A stretch of 64,000 bases of DNA, taken from positions 570,634-634,633 of the forward strand of contig NZ_GL877879.1 of the NCBI RefSeq assembly GCF_000194155.1, written 5' to 3'. The notes under the pieces are model-generated. The model had not been told where the DNA came from. It saw only the letters and a program-made list of their open reading frames with translations, and ran no database searches. The position numbers and the translations under genes were made by a program. Positions 26,889-35,447 of this stretch are shown here, piece after piece (position 1 is the first letter of the stretch; every line of letters starts with the position of its first letter). The stretch is from Saccharopolyspora spinosa NRRL 18395. Its GTDB lineage: Bacteria; Actinomycetota; Actinomycetes; Mycobacteriales; Pseudonocardiaceae.

Positions 26889-27025
26889 CGGCTGCTCCGG
26901 CCCGTCGTGCGCGGACCAGGCGCACCGTCAAAAAATTGCCGCCGAGAATGTCGTTGCGCCCCGTTCGCGATCGGTACCGACTACCGTTTTTCGGGTGAGC
27001 ATCGCGAAGTGCGGAGGTGAACGCG

Positions 27026-28177
27026 ATGGCGAGTACAGCGGAGCTGCTCCGTTGCCACTGGACGCGTGGTGAACCGGGTCGAGAGGCTCCCCGGGAACTC
27101 GTGGTCGCGCTCTACCGCTGGTGGGTGGCCGCGATGGTGCTCAAGATCGCTGGTGCCACCTGGGACATCTGCTGGCACTTCCGGTGGCTGCGCGACGATT
27201 TGGCGCCACCGCACCTGATCAACACGGTCGGCACCGTGATCGTGATCGGCCTGGTGGTCTTTCACACCTACACCGGGATCGGCGTCGACCGCGCCACGCT
27301 GCGCTGGATGCAGTGGGGGCTCGGGATCTTCCTGGTCGCCGCGCCGCTGGACGTGATCAACCACCGGATCAACGGGCTGGACATCACCGCGTGGAGCCCA
27401 TCGCACGCGTTGCTCTACCTCGGCACCGGGCTGATAAGCGTCGGCCTGCTCCGCGGGTGGGCCCGCTACGGCGGCGGGGACCGCTACTTCTACCCGGTCA
27501 CCTGCTTCCTGTGGTTCACGGTGCTCGACAACTTCCTGTTCCTCAACCAGCACCAGGAGTACGGCGTGCTCGGGTTGGCGGCCTGGGAGCGCGGTACTCC
27601 GTACGCCGAGGACACCCTGCTGCAGTTCGCCGCCGACGACCTCGGGCGGCCGCTGGACTGGATCGCGGTGAAGTCGTTCACGCTGCCGGTGCCGGACTGG
27701 GTTTACCCGACGTGGGCGACGGTCACCGGGCTCGGCACGCTAGTGCTCGCCCGGCGGCTGGCCGGGCGCCAATGGACGGCGACCACCATCGCCGCGGGCT
27801 ACCTCGTTTTCCGTTGCGTGGCTTGGGCATTGCTCGGGGCGGCGGGCTTCCCGATCTCGGCCGTGCCGTTCTTCCTGCTCGCCGGGGCCGTGGCGATCGA
27901 CCTCTCGTTCCGGCTGGCGCCGGCGATCCGGCCGTTCGCCGGGGCGGCAGTCGTGACGGCGGTGACCTACCTGGCGTTGTGGATGCAGCAGACCTACATC
28001 GCTTCGCCGCCGGTCGACTACTGGTCGGTGCTGTACGCAGTGGTCTTGTTCGCCGCGGTGTGGTGGCTCATCTCGTACCTGCTCGACACCGAGAGCGGTC
28101 GCCGGAGCTGGCAGCGGGTGGTGTCGCGCGGTCAGACGATGACCGGGGCGCGGGAGAGCACGACCCCCAAGCCGTAA
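27026..28177 (+). CDS. polytopic membrane protein of unknown function
   Basis: 383 residues from ATG 27026, which has GGAGG eight bases upstream. About nine to ten membrane helices from residue 28 to 370, with aromatic-rich first helices (ATWDICWHFRWLRDD) and conserved-looking histidines/aspartates near helix ends: LDVINHRINGLD, SPSHALLYLG and DNFLFLNQHQEYG. Such a His-rich polytopic layout could bind metal, but no family is recognised. The last 46 bases overlap the 3' end of the convergent CopD-like gene, suggesting compact packing and possibly a shared copper theme. Confidence 0.75.
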   Translation: MASTAELLRCHWTRGEPGREAPRELVVALYRWWVAAMVLKIAGATWDICWHFRWLRDDLAPPHLINTVGTVIVIGLVVFHTYTGIGVDRATLRWMQWGLGIFLVAAPLDVINHRINGLDITAWSPSHALLYLGTGLISVGLLRGWARYGGGDRYFYPVTCFLWFTVLDNFLFLNQHQEYGVLGLAAWERGTPYAEDTLLQFAADDLGRPLDWIAVKSFTLPVPDWVYPTWATVTGLGTLVLARRLAGRQWTATTIAAGYLVFRCVAWALLGAAGFPISAVPFFLLAGAVAIDLSFRLAPAIRPFAGAAVVTAVTYLALWMQQTYIASPPVDYWSVLYAVVLFAAVWWLISYLLDTESGRRSWQRVVSRGQTMTGARESTTPKP

Positions 28178-29211
28178 GCGATGCCCATCACGCCGACCTC
28201 GGCAGCGGCCCAGCCGATCAGCGCGGTGCGCTGGTGGCGCGCGATGCGGGGCAGCAGGCGGAAGCGCATCTGCGACGCCACCGCACCCAGCACCACCAGG
28301 CACCCGGCCTTGGCCAGGATGATCTGGCCGTAGCCGGTGCTGATCAGGCCGGGCAGGCCGACTGCCGGCGTGATGATCAGCTCCATCAGGCCGTTGAACA
28401 GCCCGGAGATCCCGACGACGAAGATCGCGATGGTGGCGAGCTTCGAGAAGCGCGGCAGGGCCTCGGCGAGCAGCCCGCGGCGCGGCGCCACGAACAGCGC
28501 GACGGCGGCCAGGCCGCCCGTCCACATCGCCGCGCCGATCACGTGCAGCTCCATCGAGATCATGCTGAAGTCGTGGTACTGCCAGTCCGTGGCGTGACCG
28601 GTCAGCGGCATCGGGAGCAGGCCGAGCAACGCGATGATGGTGCGCAGTTCCGCCGGGACCTTCTCGCCGAACCGGACCGCGACCAGGCCCAGCGCCGCGC
28701 ACAGCAGCCCGGCGCCGGCGCTGACGAGCAGGCCGGGACCTGCCGGGACGTTCGCCACGTAGTCGATCAGCAGCCCGGTCGTCAGGGGGCGGTCCGGGCT
28801 GAGCTCCGCGGTGTGCAGCACCAGTGACAGCAGGGCGCTTAGCATCCAGACCAGCGCGGTGACCACCGTGAACTGCCTGGCAAGCGCCATGACCGGCTCG
28901 GTGTGCTTGGGGCGGTCGAAGCCCAGCAGCTTCGGCAGCAGGCTCAGGCCGACGGTCGCCAGCGCCGCGACGTCGAGCAGGGCTCGCGCGGCCGGCAACC
29001 CGAAGTGCACGAGCGGCGGCAGGTCGGGGAGGCCCGGGATGGTGCCGACGGCCGTGTAGGCGGTCGCGGCCAGCGCGGTCAGCAGCACACCGCCCAGGAG
29101 TGCCGCCACCACGGCGGCCTTGGCGCCGACCGCATTGCGCTCGTCCGAGTCGGCGGTGTGCACCGGCTTCGCGGACCGGCCGTGCTGGGAGGCGTCGGAG
29201 TCAACAGCCAC
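28132..29211 (-). CDS. CopD-family copper-resistance membrane protein
   Basis: 359 residues, about nine membrane helices. The C-terminal half is a CopD domain: MISMELHVIGAAMWTGGLAA (conserved histidine), RFSKLATIAIFVVGISGLFN, TGYGQIILAKAGCLVVLGAV and a final helix ending RAPVIV. The N-terminal half carries PLVHFGLPAARALLDVAAL and LLSLVLHTAEL. CopD proteins are associated with copper uptake or homeostasis, often with CopC or a CtaG/YcnJ partner. No CopC domain or gene is seen here. GTG 29211 is the first start in frame; no strong ribosome-binding site is visible. Confidence 0.88.
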   Translation of the reverse strand: MAVDSDASQHGRSAKPVHTADSDERNAVGAKAAVVAALLGGVLLTALAATAYTAVGTIPGLPDLPPLVHFGLPAARALLDVAALATVGLSLLPKLLGFDRPKHTEPVMALARQFTVVTALVWMLSALLSLVLHTAELSPDRPLTTGLLIDYVANVPAGPGLLVSAGAGLLCAALGLVAVRFGEKVPAELRTIIALLGLLPMPLTGHATDWQYHDFSMISMELHVIGAAMWTGGLAAVALFVAPRRGLLAEALPRFSKLATIAIFVVGISGLFNGLMELIITPAVGLPGLISTGYGQIILAKAGCLVVLGAVASQMRFRLLPRIARHQRTALIGWAAAEVGVMGIAYGLGVVLSRAPVIV

Positions 29212-30162
29212 GAGTGCATCGTCTCACCAAGATGAGCGAGCATTGCCGTTCGGGCCGGAGCAAGCGCCGGATTTGATCACTGGTCGTGACCGAATTGTTC
29301 CGGTGCGCGAACAGTTTCGCGGCGTGATGTTGTCGTGGTGTCGCATTCGTCACCGTTTCCGCCCCGAATAGTTGATCTTCGACCAATGTGATTTCCCTGC
29401 TGGCGGGGGGTCTTCACCCGGGTACCGATAATCCGCCGGTTTGTCCACCGGGCAGTGCCGTTCCGGTCCGCCCTGGTGGGAAGTGTTGCTGACAAAGTCC
29501 TCAGCAACGTTGTTCTACAGTCGTGCATGTGTATCCGGCGGACAGTGCAGAAGCGCATGCGGGTGGTGCGTCCGGCGCGCCTCGGTCGCGCCCGGGTGCA
29601 ACGATTCCGAAACCTGCTGGGTTCTTTCCGCACCTTTCGTCTAACAGTCGACTTTCGTTCACCGTATCGGTTCGCACATATTCGTCTGGCGTTTCACGAG
29701 CCGCCGCAATTACGTGCTCTGCTGTAATGCCCGGTGAGCGGACCGAGGTCGGCATGCGGGTTTCCCGGAGGTTTGACCGGGGCGGTGCCGAACCACGTTT
29801 CCGCAGGCCCGGAGGGGTTTCGGGGTCGATCCGGGGGCGTCGCGACCCAGCGGTCCGGCGGGCGCCCCAGGGTGCGAACCTGACACGTCTCAGGGAAATT
29901 GGGGGTCCGGCCCCGGATGTGAGTCGGACTCGCGAGACGCGAGATTGAGCGGTGTGGACGGACAGCGAGGGCAGGAATCGGCAGGTTCGGAACCTGGCAC
30001 TGGCAGTAGGCCGACGCGGCGGACGCCGCGGGGCTCGACAGCGGGACGTGGCATGGATCGCGCACTAGGGTGTTCGGCAGTCGAACGTTCCCGCAGCCTG
30101 GTGAAGAGGACTGACGCGGTCGTGCACCACCATCCGACCACACCCGCGGGGAGTGGTCCGCG
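29212..30162. other. 951-base region without a supported gene
   Basis: Divergent space between the CopD gene and the 30.2-kb operon. Several frames of 60-140 codons are open on both strands, but none has a ribosome-binding site or recognisable domain. Base composition is lower in GC (29240-29700) than the flanking genes. A small inverted repeat, GTTGCTGA (29485-29492) / TCAGCAAC (29501-29508), is present. It may be degenerated sequence or hold promoters for both sides. Confidence 0.35.
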
Positions 30163-31209
30163 ATGACTGCACTCGCGGTGTTGCTTGCCGCGCTCGGGGC
30201 CTGCGGGTACGCCGTGGGAGCACGACTGCAGCACGCCGCGGTGCACGACACGATGGACGGCGGGGGGCTCGGCCTCCGCAGCCAGGCCCAGCTCCTCCGC
30301 AACCCCCGCTGGCTGGGGGGCTTGGCGGCACTCGGCAGCGGCACCGTGCTGCACGCCTGCGCGCTCGGCCTGGCACCGCTGAGCGTGGTGCAGCCGGTCG
30401 GCGTGCTGGCGCTGCCGATCACCGTGCTGCTGATGCTGAACCTCCGGCAGCAGGGCATCCACGCGCGCGACCTCAAACCCAGCGTCGCGCTCTCGGTGGT
30501 CGCGGCCACCGGCGGCGTCGGCGCCTTCGTGTTCCTCGCTGCTGGCAGCGCCACCGCCACTCCGATCGCGGGCGGCGAGCAGCTGCTGGCCACCCAGCTG
30601 GTGGCCGGCGCGATCCTGCTGCTCGGCGTGCTGGCCCTGCTGACCCGGTCGAAGGCGCGTTGCGTGCTCTTCGCCGCTGGCTGCGCGGTGGCGTACGGGT
30701 ACGTCTCGGTGCTGATGCGGGCTGTGGCGCAGCAGCTGGGCACGACCGAACTGCTGGACATCAACCCGCTGCCGCTGCTCGGCATCGTCGTCGCGATGGT
30801 GGTGGGCGGTTGGCTGCTGCAACACGGGTACGCCAGCGGCCCGCCGGACCTCGTAGTGGCCTGCCTGACCGTGATCGACCCGCTGGTGGCCGTGGGCCTG
30901 GGTATCGGACTGCTCGGCGAAGCCGACCACGTCAGCACGTGGACGGCCGTCGGCGAAGCCCTTTGCGCCGTGGTGGCCTGCGCCGGCGTCTTCGCGCTGG
31001 CCCGCTACCACCCCGACACCCAGGGGCACCGCGTTCCCGCCGCCGCTGCCGCCACCACTGTGTCCTCTGCTGTTCTGCCTTCTGCGACCACCGTGTCTTC
31101 GACCGCTGTGCCCCCGACGAACACCGCGACCTCCACGACCACTGGGACCGGCAGCAGTGATCTTGCCGGACCGAGTTCGACAGATCGTCCTGACGGGAGT
31201 TCCACTTGA
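30163..31209 (+). CDS. DMT-like multi-helix membrane protein, possible exporter
   Basis: 348 residues. About nine hydrophobic helices between residues 1 and 285, arranged in two repeats like drug/metabolite transporters (EamA or NIPA-like): AVLLAALGACGYAVGARLQH, LAPLSVVQPVGVLALPITVL, DPLVAVGLGIGLLGE. The C-terminal 65 residues are a Ser/Thr/Pro-rich low-complexity tail (TTVSSTAVPPTNTATSTTTG). ATG 30163 begins at a short leader. Its stop overlaps the TTG start of the next GT4 gene (TTGA), so it is translationally coupled to the glycosyltransferase operon and may move a glycolipid intermediate; this is inference. Confidence 0.8.
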   Translation: MTALAVLLAALGACGYAVGARLQHAAVHDTMDGGGLGLRSQAQLLRNPRWLGGLAALGSGTVLHACALGLAPLSVVQPVGVLALPITVLLMLNLRQQGIHARDLKPSVALSVVAATGGVGAFVFLAAGSATATPIAGGEQLLATQLVAGAILLLGVLALLTRSKARCVLFAAGCAVAYGYVSVLMRAVAQQLGTTELLDINPLPLLGIVVAMVVGGWLLQHGYASGPPDLVVACLTVIDPLVAVGLGIGLLGEADHVSTWTAVGEALCAVVACAGVFALARYHPDTQGHRVPAAAAATTVSSAVLPSATTVSSTAVPPTNTATSTTTGTGSSDLAGPSSTDRPDGSST

Positions 31210-32438
31210 CTTCGCAACCGTTCAGCAGGCGCCCGCTGCGGATCGTGATCGGCGCGACAACATATCCCCCCGACGTAAACGGGGCGGCCAACTTCGGCCA
31301 CCGCCTGGCGACTGGGCTGTCCGGTCGCGGCCACGACGTGCACGTCGTCTGCCACTCGACGGACCGGGAGTCGCGCATCGACGTCGAGGACGGCGTGACG
31401 GTGCACCGCGTCGCCTCATACGGCTCGCCGTTCCACCCGTCGATCCGGGGTCTCCTGCCGTGGCAGGCCGCCCAGGCGGACCGGCTGATCGCCGAGATCC
31501 AGCCCGACGTCGTCCACGTGCAGTCGCACTTCTTCATCTGCCGCGGCCTGATCAACTCGGCGCGCCGACGGGACATCGGGCTGGTGGCCACCAACCACTT
31601 CATGCCGGAGAACATCTTCGGCTACTTCAAGGTCCCGCAGTTCCTCCAGCACGCGGCGGGCCGCCTGCTGTGGCACAACCTGGTCAAGCACTACCGCAAG
31701 GCGCAGCTGGTCACCGCGCCGACGCCGCGAGCCGTCCAGCTGTTGCAGGAGAACGGGTTCGCCGAGCTGGCGCTGCCTGTCTCCTGCGGCATCGACGTCG
31801 AGCGGTATCGGCGTCGGGCCCGGAGCTACCGCAAGCAGCATCCGGATCCGGGCACCCGTACCGTGCTGTTCGTCGGACGGCTCGACGAGGAGAAGCACAT
31901 CGACGACCTGCTTCGGGCTATGGCGCTGCTGCGCACCAAGACGCCGACGCGGCTGGAGATCGTCGGCAACGGCAGCCGACGCGCCGCCTTCGAGCAGCTC
32001 GCGGCGCAACTCGGCATCGCCGACCGGGTGCACTTCCACGGGTTCCTCAGCGACAGCGAGCTGCTCGACGCCTACGCCCGCGCCGACCTGTTCTGCATGC
32101 CCAGCATCGCCGAGCTGCAGAGCCTGGCGACAATGGAAGCCATGTCGGCGGGCACCCCGGTGGTGCTGGCCAACGCTATGGCCCTGCCGCACCTCGTGCA
32201 ACCGGGCCAGAACGGCTGGCTGTACCCGCCGCGAGACGTGCACGCCCTGGCCAGCGCGATCGACGACGTGATCAGCGACCGCATGACGATCGACCGGATG
32301 GGCGCGGCCAGCGAGCGGCTCGTGTCCCGGCACGACATCGACGAGATCCTGGGCCGGTTCGAAGCGATCTACCACCACGCGATCGACCCGGACGGCGCCG
32401 TCGAGCTCGACGAAATCCGCACCGAGCTGGCGAGCTGA
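31206..32438 (+). CDS. GT4-family glycosyltransferase
   Basis: 410 residues, GT-B fold. The N-terminal Rossmann domain starts RIVIGATTYPPDVNGAANFG. The C-terminal NDP-sugar-binding domain begins RTVLFVGRLDEEKHIDDLLR, and the EX7E motif is at PSIAELQSLATMEAMSAGTP (E-L-Q-S-L-A-T-M-E), followed by GQNGWLYPPRD. It transfers a sugar from an activated donor with retention of configuration. TTG 31206 overlaps the upstream stop (4 bases). Second gene of a coupled operon with a membrane protein, an alpha/beta hydrolase and another GT4, suggestive of cell-envelope glycan or glycolipid synthesis. Confidence 0.92.
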   Translation: MTSQPFSRRPLRIVIGATTYPPDVNGAANFGHRLATGLSGRGHDVHVVCHSTDRESRIDVEDGVTVHRVASYGSPFHPSIRGLLPWQAAQADRLIAEIQPDVVHVQSHFFICRGLINSARRRDIGLVATNHFMPENIFGYFKVPQFLQHAAGRLLWHNLVKHYRKAQLVTAPTPRAVQLLQENGFAELALPVSCGIDVERYRRRARSYRKQHPDPGTRTVLFVGRLDEEKHIDDLLRAMALLRTKTPTRLEIVGNGSRRAAFEQLAAQLGIADRVHFHGFLSDSELLDAYARADLFCMPSIAELQSLATMEAMSAGTPVVLANAMALPHLVQPGQNGWLYPPRDVHALASAIDDVISDRMTIDRMGAASERLVSRHDIDEILGRFEAIYHHAIDPDGAVELDEIRTELAS

Positions 32439-32444
32439 TCCGGC

Positions 32445-33398
32445 ATGACCACCCCGGAACTCCACCCCGCGGAGCGGGTGGAGCACGTCGGCGGCGCCGA
32501 GCTGCACTACTGGGTCTACCGCGAGCACCTCACCGAGACCAGCAACCTGGTCACCGCGGCGGGCCCCGCAGTCACCCAGGTCGGTTCGGTCGTCCCGATC
32601 GACCCGGTCGAACCTGCCGACACGGTGCTGATGGTGCACGGCCTGCGCGGCACCCACCACGGTCTGGAGCTCGTCGCGGCGGGCCTGCCGGACCAGCGCG
32701 TCGTGATCCCGGACCTGCCCGGATTCGGGGACTCCGGGCCGATGAGCGGGCGGCGGCACGACGTTGCCGGCTACGCGCAGGTCATCACCGAGCTCATCGC
32801 GCTGCTCGGCGGCCGGACCCGGCCGATCGCGCTGCTCGGACACTCCTTCGGCTCGATCGTGGCCGCCCGCGTCGCCGCCACATCGCCCGAACTCGTGCGA
32901 CGCCTGGTGCTGATCAACCCGATCGCGACTCCGGCGCTGCGCGGACCGCGCGTGGTGCTGTCCGGGCTCACGTCCGCCTACTACACGCTGGGCAAGCGGT
33001 TGCCGTTGTGGGCAGGGCATTCGCTGCTGAGCAACAGGTGGGTGGTGCTGGCGGCGAGCCGGGCGATGACGCGGACGAAGGACAAGCAGCTTCGCGGGTT
33101 CATCGACGCCAACCACCTGCGGTACTTCAGCCGCTTCCACAGCCCCGCCCTGCTCAGCGAGACCTTCGAGGCTTCGGTGACGCACACCGTGGCCGACCAC
33201 ACCGACGCGCTCCGGATGCCGACGCTGCTGATCGCGGGGGAGTCGGACGAGATCGCGCCCCTGGAGGGCCAGCGCGCGCTCGCGGCTCGGCTCCCCGACG
33301 CCGAACTCGTGGTGATCCCGAACGTCGGCCACCTGGTGCACTACGAGACGCCGGGGCAGGCGTCCGAAGCGATCCGACGCTTCCTCGGAGCGCCATGA
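32445..33398 (+). CDS. alpha/beta hydrolase in the glycosyltransferase operon
   Basis: 317 residues. MVHGLRGTHHGLELVAAGLP (HG oxyanion motif), the nucleophile elbow IALLGHSFGSIVAARVAATS, an acid residue in TLLIAGESDEIAPLEG and the histidine in VVIPNVGHLVHYETPGQA form the triad. No signal peptide. It starts six bases after the first GT4 gene ends, and its stop overlaps the ATG of the second GT4 (ATGA), so the genes are translationally coupled. It could deacylate or transfer acyl groups to a glycolipid; the substrate is not evident. Confidence 0.9.
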   Translation: MTTPELHPAERVEHVGGAELHYWVYREHLTETSNLVTAAGPAVTQVGSVVPIDPVEPADTVLMVHGLRGTHHGLELVAAGLPDQRVVIPDLPGFGDSGPMSGRRHDVAGYAQVITELIALLGGRTRPIALLGHSFGSIVAARVAATSPELVRRLVLINPIATPALRGPRVVLSGLTSAYYTLGKRLPLWAGHSLLSNRWVVLAASRAMTRTKDKQLRGFIDANHLRYFSRFHSPALLSETFEASVTHTVADHTDALRMPTLLIAGESDEIAPLEGQRALAARLPDAELVVIPNVGHLVHYETPGQASEAIRRFLGAP

Positions 33399-34606
33399 AC
33401 GGCCCGGGGAAGGAAAGCGGCGGGACCGCGGACCCGCGTTCGGGTGCGGCAGGGTCGGTGACGACGAACGTCGTCGTCGATGCGCGCTGGACGCGGACCG
33501 ATCAGCACGACGGGATCAGCCGCTACGGCGCGAGCTTGATCGAGGCATTGCACCACCTCCTTCCGGTGACGATGTTGATCCATGACGAGCGGCAGCTGCG
33601 GCTGCTGCCGTCCGGTGTCCCGCACGTGAAGGTCAACAGCCCGTTCTCGCCGCGCGAGCTGTGGCTGTCGCGCACCCTGAACCGGCTCGGTGCGGACGTT
33701 GTGTTCAGCCCGCTGCAGGTGATCGGCGGGTTCCGGCGCGACTACCGGCTCGTCCTCACCCTGCACGACCTGATCTACTACCGGCATCCGCAGCCGCCGG
33801 GGTTCCTCCCGCTGCCGGTGCGCGCCGCCTGGCGGCTCTACCACAAGGCGTTCTGGCCGCAGCGGGTGATGCTCAACCGCGCGGACGCGGTGGTCACGGT
33901 CAGCGAGACGACCAAGAAGCTGATCGCGGAGCACCGGCTCACCCGGCGCCCGGTGACGGTCGTCCACAATGCACCGTCCCCGCCGCCGGAGGACGACGCG
34001 CTCGACCTGCTCGACGGAGTCGACTTGCTCGACGGGGTCGACGTGCTCGACGGGGTCGAATCCGGTGCGGCTCAGGAACAACCGGGTGGGCCCCGGGAGC
34101 TCGTGTACATGGGTTCGTTCATGCCGTACAAGAATGTGGAAACGTTGATCGCGGGCATGGCTTTCCTTCCTGGGTATCGCCTGCACCTGGTCAGTCGAGT
34201 CGCGCCTGCGCGCGAAGCGGAATTGCGGGGACAGCTACCTCCTGATGTCGATGTCGTTTTCTGGCGGGGAATCAGTGAAAGCGATTACCAGGCGCTGCTG
34301 GGGAGGGCGAGCGCGCTGGTCACCGCTTCTCGGGACGAGGGTTTCGGGCTGCCGATCATCGAGGCGATGAACGCGGGGACGCCGGTGGTCTGCAGCGATC
34401 TGGAGATCTTCCACGAGGTGACCGGGGGAAACGCTAGGTTCTTCGATCCGGGGTCGTCGAAGGACTTCGCCACCGCGGTGCGTGCCGTGGAGGATTCCCG
34501 TACGCGTGCGGATCTGGTCGCCGCGGCTCGTGGTCAGGCGGCGAAGTTCACCTGGGCCAACTCCGCCGAGCGCCTGCTTGAGCTGATGCGGGACCTGGTC
34601 CGCTGA
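33395..34606 (+). CDS. GT4-family glycosyltransferase with internal LDGVD repeats
   Basis: 403 residues from ATG 33395. GT-B fold with VVVDARWTRTDQHDGISRYG at the N-terminus, LVLTLHDLIYYRHP, ADAVVTVSETTKKLIAEH and the EX7E motif SRDEGFGLPIIEAMNAGTPV. Residues about 205-222 are three tandem 18-base copies encoding LLDGVD/LLDGVD/VLDGVE in the linker between the two domains, an unusual acidic repeat. Coupled to the hydrolase gene by an ATGA overlap. Ends before a 10-bp hairpin. Role as for the neighbouring GT4: sugar addition in envelope glycan/glycolipid assembly, inferred. Confidence 0.9.
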   Translation: MNGPGKESGGTADPRSGAAGSVTTNVVVDARWTRTDQHDGISRYGASLIEALHHLLPVTMLIHDERQLRLLPSGVPHVKVNSPFSPRELWLSRTLNRLGADVVFSPLQVIGGFRRDYRLVLTLHDLIYYRHPQPPGFLPLPVRAAWRLYHKAFWPQRVMLNRADAVVTVSETTKKLIAEHRLTRRPVTVVHNAPSPPPEDDALDLLDGVDLLDGVDVLDGVESGAAQEQPGGPRELVYMGSFMPYKNVETLIAGMAFLPGYRLHLVSRVAPAREAELRGQLPPDVDVVFWRGISESDYQALLGRASALVTASRDEGFGLPIIEAMNAGTPVVCSDLEIFHEVTGGNARFFDPGSSKDFATAVRAVEDSRTRADLVAAARGQAAKFTWANSAERLLELMRDLVR

Positions 34607-34655
34607 GTTCCTGTCCTGGCGGTTGCGTCCGACGGGCCTGGCTTTGCTCGGGGTT

Positions 34656-34689
34656 CTCAGGTGTCGTCCCGGTAGGTCGGACACCTGAG
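34656..34689. terminator. 10-bp hairpin at the end of the glycosyltransferase operon
   Basis: Perfect arms CTCAGGTGTC (34656-34665) and GACACCTGAG (34680-34689), 14-base loop. It lies between the convergent GT4 and I36-like genes, so it probably serves both. Confidence 0.65.
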
Positions 34690-34766
34690 TCGGGGATTCC
34701 GGGCGGGGCGGGGCTGGGATTCCGTCGGAGGCGCGCGCGATTCGGTTCAGGACGGTTTCTCGGCGG

Positions 34767-35204
34767 TCAGTGCGACCAGATCTTGATCGCCCGGGCGACG
34801 TATGTCGTCCGCGGTGATTGGGAACCCGTTGGGTACGTGGCGAATTCCGCACCGGTGTCGCAGTAGGGGTCCTGGTAGACCGTCACCGGATGACCGGTGT
34901 TGTTCACGAAGGACCGCACCTCCACGTCTTGCCGGAGCTGGACGCACTGCTCCAACGTGGTCGTCTGGAGGCCGAGCTCGTGCACCTGCCCGGCGAACTC
35001 CTCCTCCGGGTAGCTGCAGAAAGCTCCTGCTGCACAAGGCTTTTCCGGCGGAGCAGCGTACGCGACTCCGGAACCGACGGCGATCGCGGCGAGGGCGAAC
35101 AGCGCGGGGACGACTATGCGCCAGACATCGGTTCGCCCGGTCCGACGCCAGGAGGACGACCGGGTGCCGACGCGGAACGGCGCGACGGAAGCGAACTTGG
35201 ACAT
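34767..35204 (-). CDS. secreted peptidase-inhibitor I36-like protein
   Basis: 145 residues with a long signal peptide: basic N-terminus, hydrophobic VWRIVVPALFALAAIAVGSG, then YAA/PP as a likely cleavage region near residue 50. The mature part has CAAGAFCSYPEEEFAGQVHE and DVEVRSFVNNTGHPVTVYQD, four cysteines and a beta/gamma-crystallin-like repeat pattern as in family I36 (SMPI-type) inhibitors. ATG 35204 has AAGGGA seven bases upstream. Probably an extracellular protein; inhibition of a protease is by family analogy. Confidence 0.8.
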   Translation of the reverse strand: MSKFASVAPFRVGTRSSSWRRTGRTDVWRIVVPALFALAAIAVGSGVAYAAPPEKPCAAGAFCSYPEEEFAGQVHELGLQTTTLEQCVQLRQDVEVRSFVNNTGHPVTVYQDPYCDTGAEFATYPTGSQSPRTTYVARAIKIWSH

Positions 35205-35447
35205 GCGAAAATCCCTTCGTGAGCGGATAATGAATAACCAGCGGCCGGAATCGCCGCACTGGAAACAGGATTCCTGAAGCCCGGATCGGAATGCCAGCGA
35301 ATTTGCTGGATACACCCCGACCGGGTGGATTTCCGCGCGTAGGAAAATGTTGCGGTGCCGCAGCGGAACGGCCCGGTGGGCTGTCGAAGTGGCTGAGGCT
35401 GCGGTATACAGACATCCCGTTACCACTCGGTAGTGCGGAGGTCGGCA

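Noticed and set aside
29455..29755. Short frames of 67-90 codons on both strands in the 951-base gap
   Set aside because: No start context or recognisable sequence; strand bias and codon use do not look like a gene.
31157..34606. A 1149-codon plus-strand frame ending with the second GT4
   Set aside because: The part before 33395 lies out of frame across the first GT4 and the hydrolase and is Arg/Pro/Gly-rich; only the last 403 codons are protein-like.
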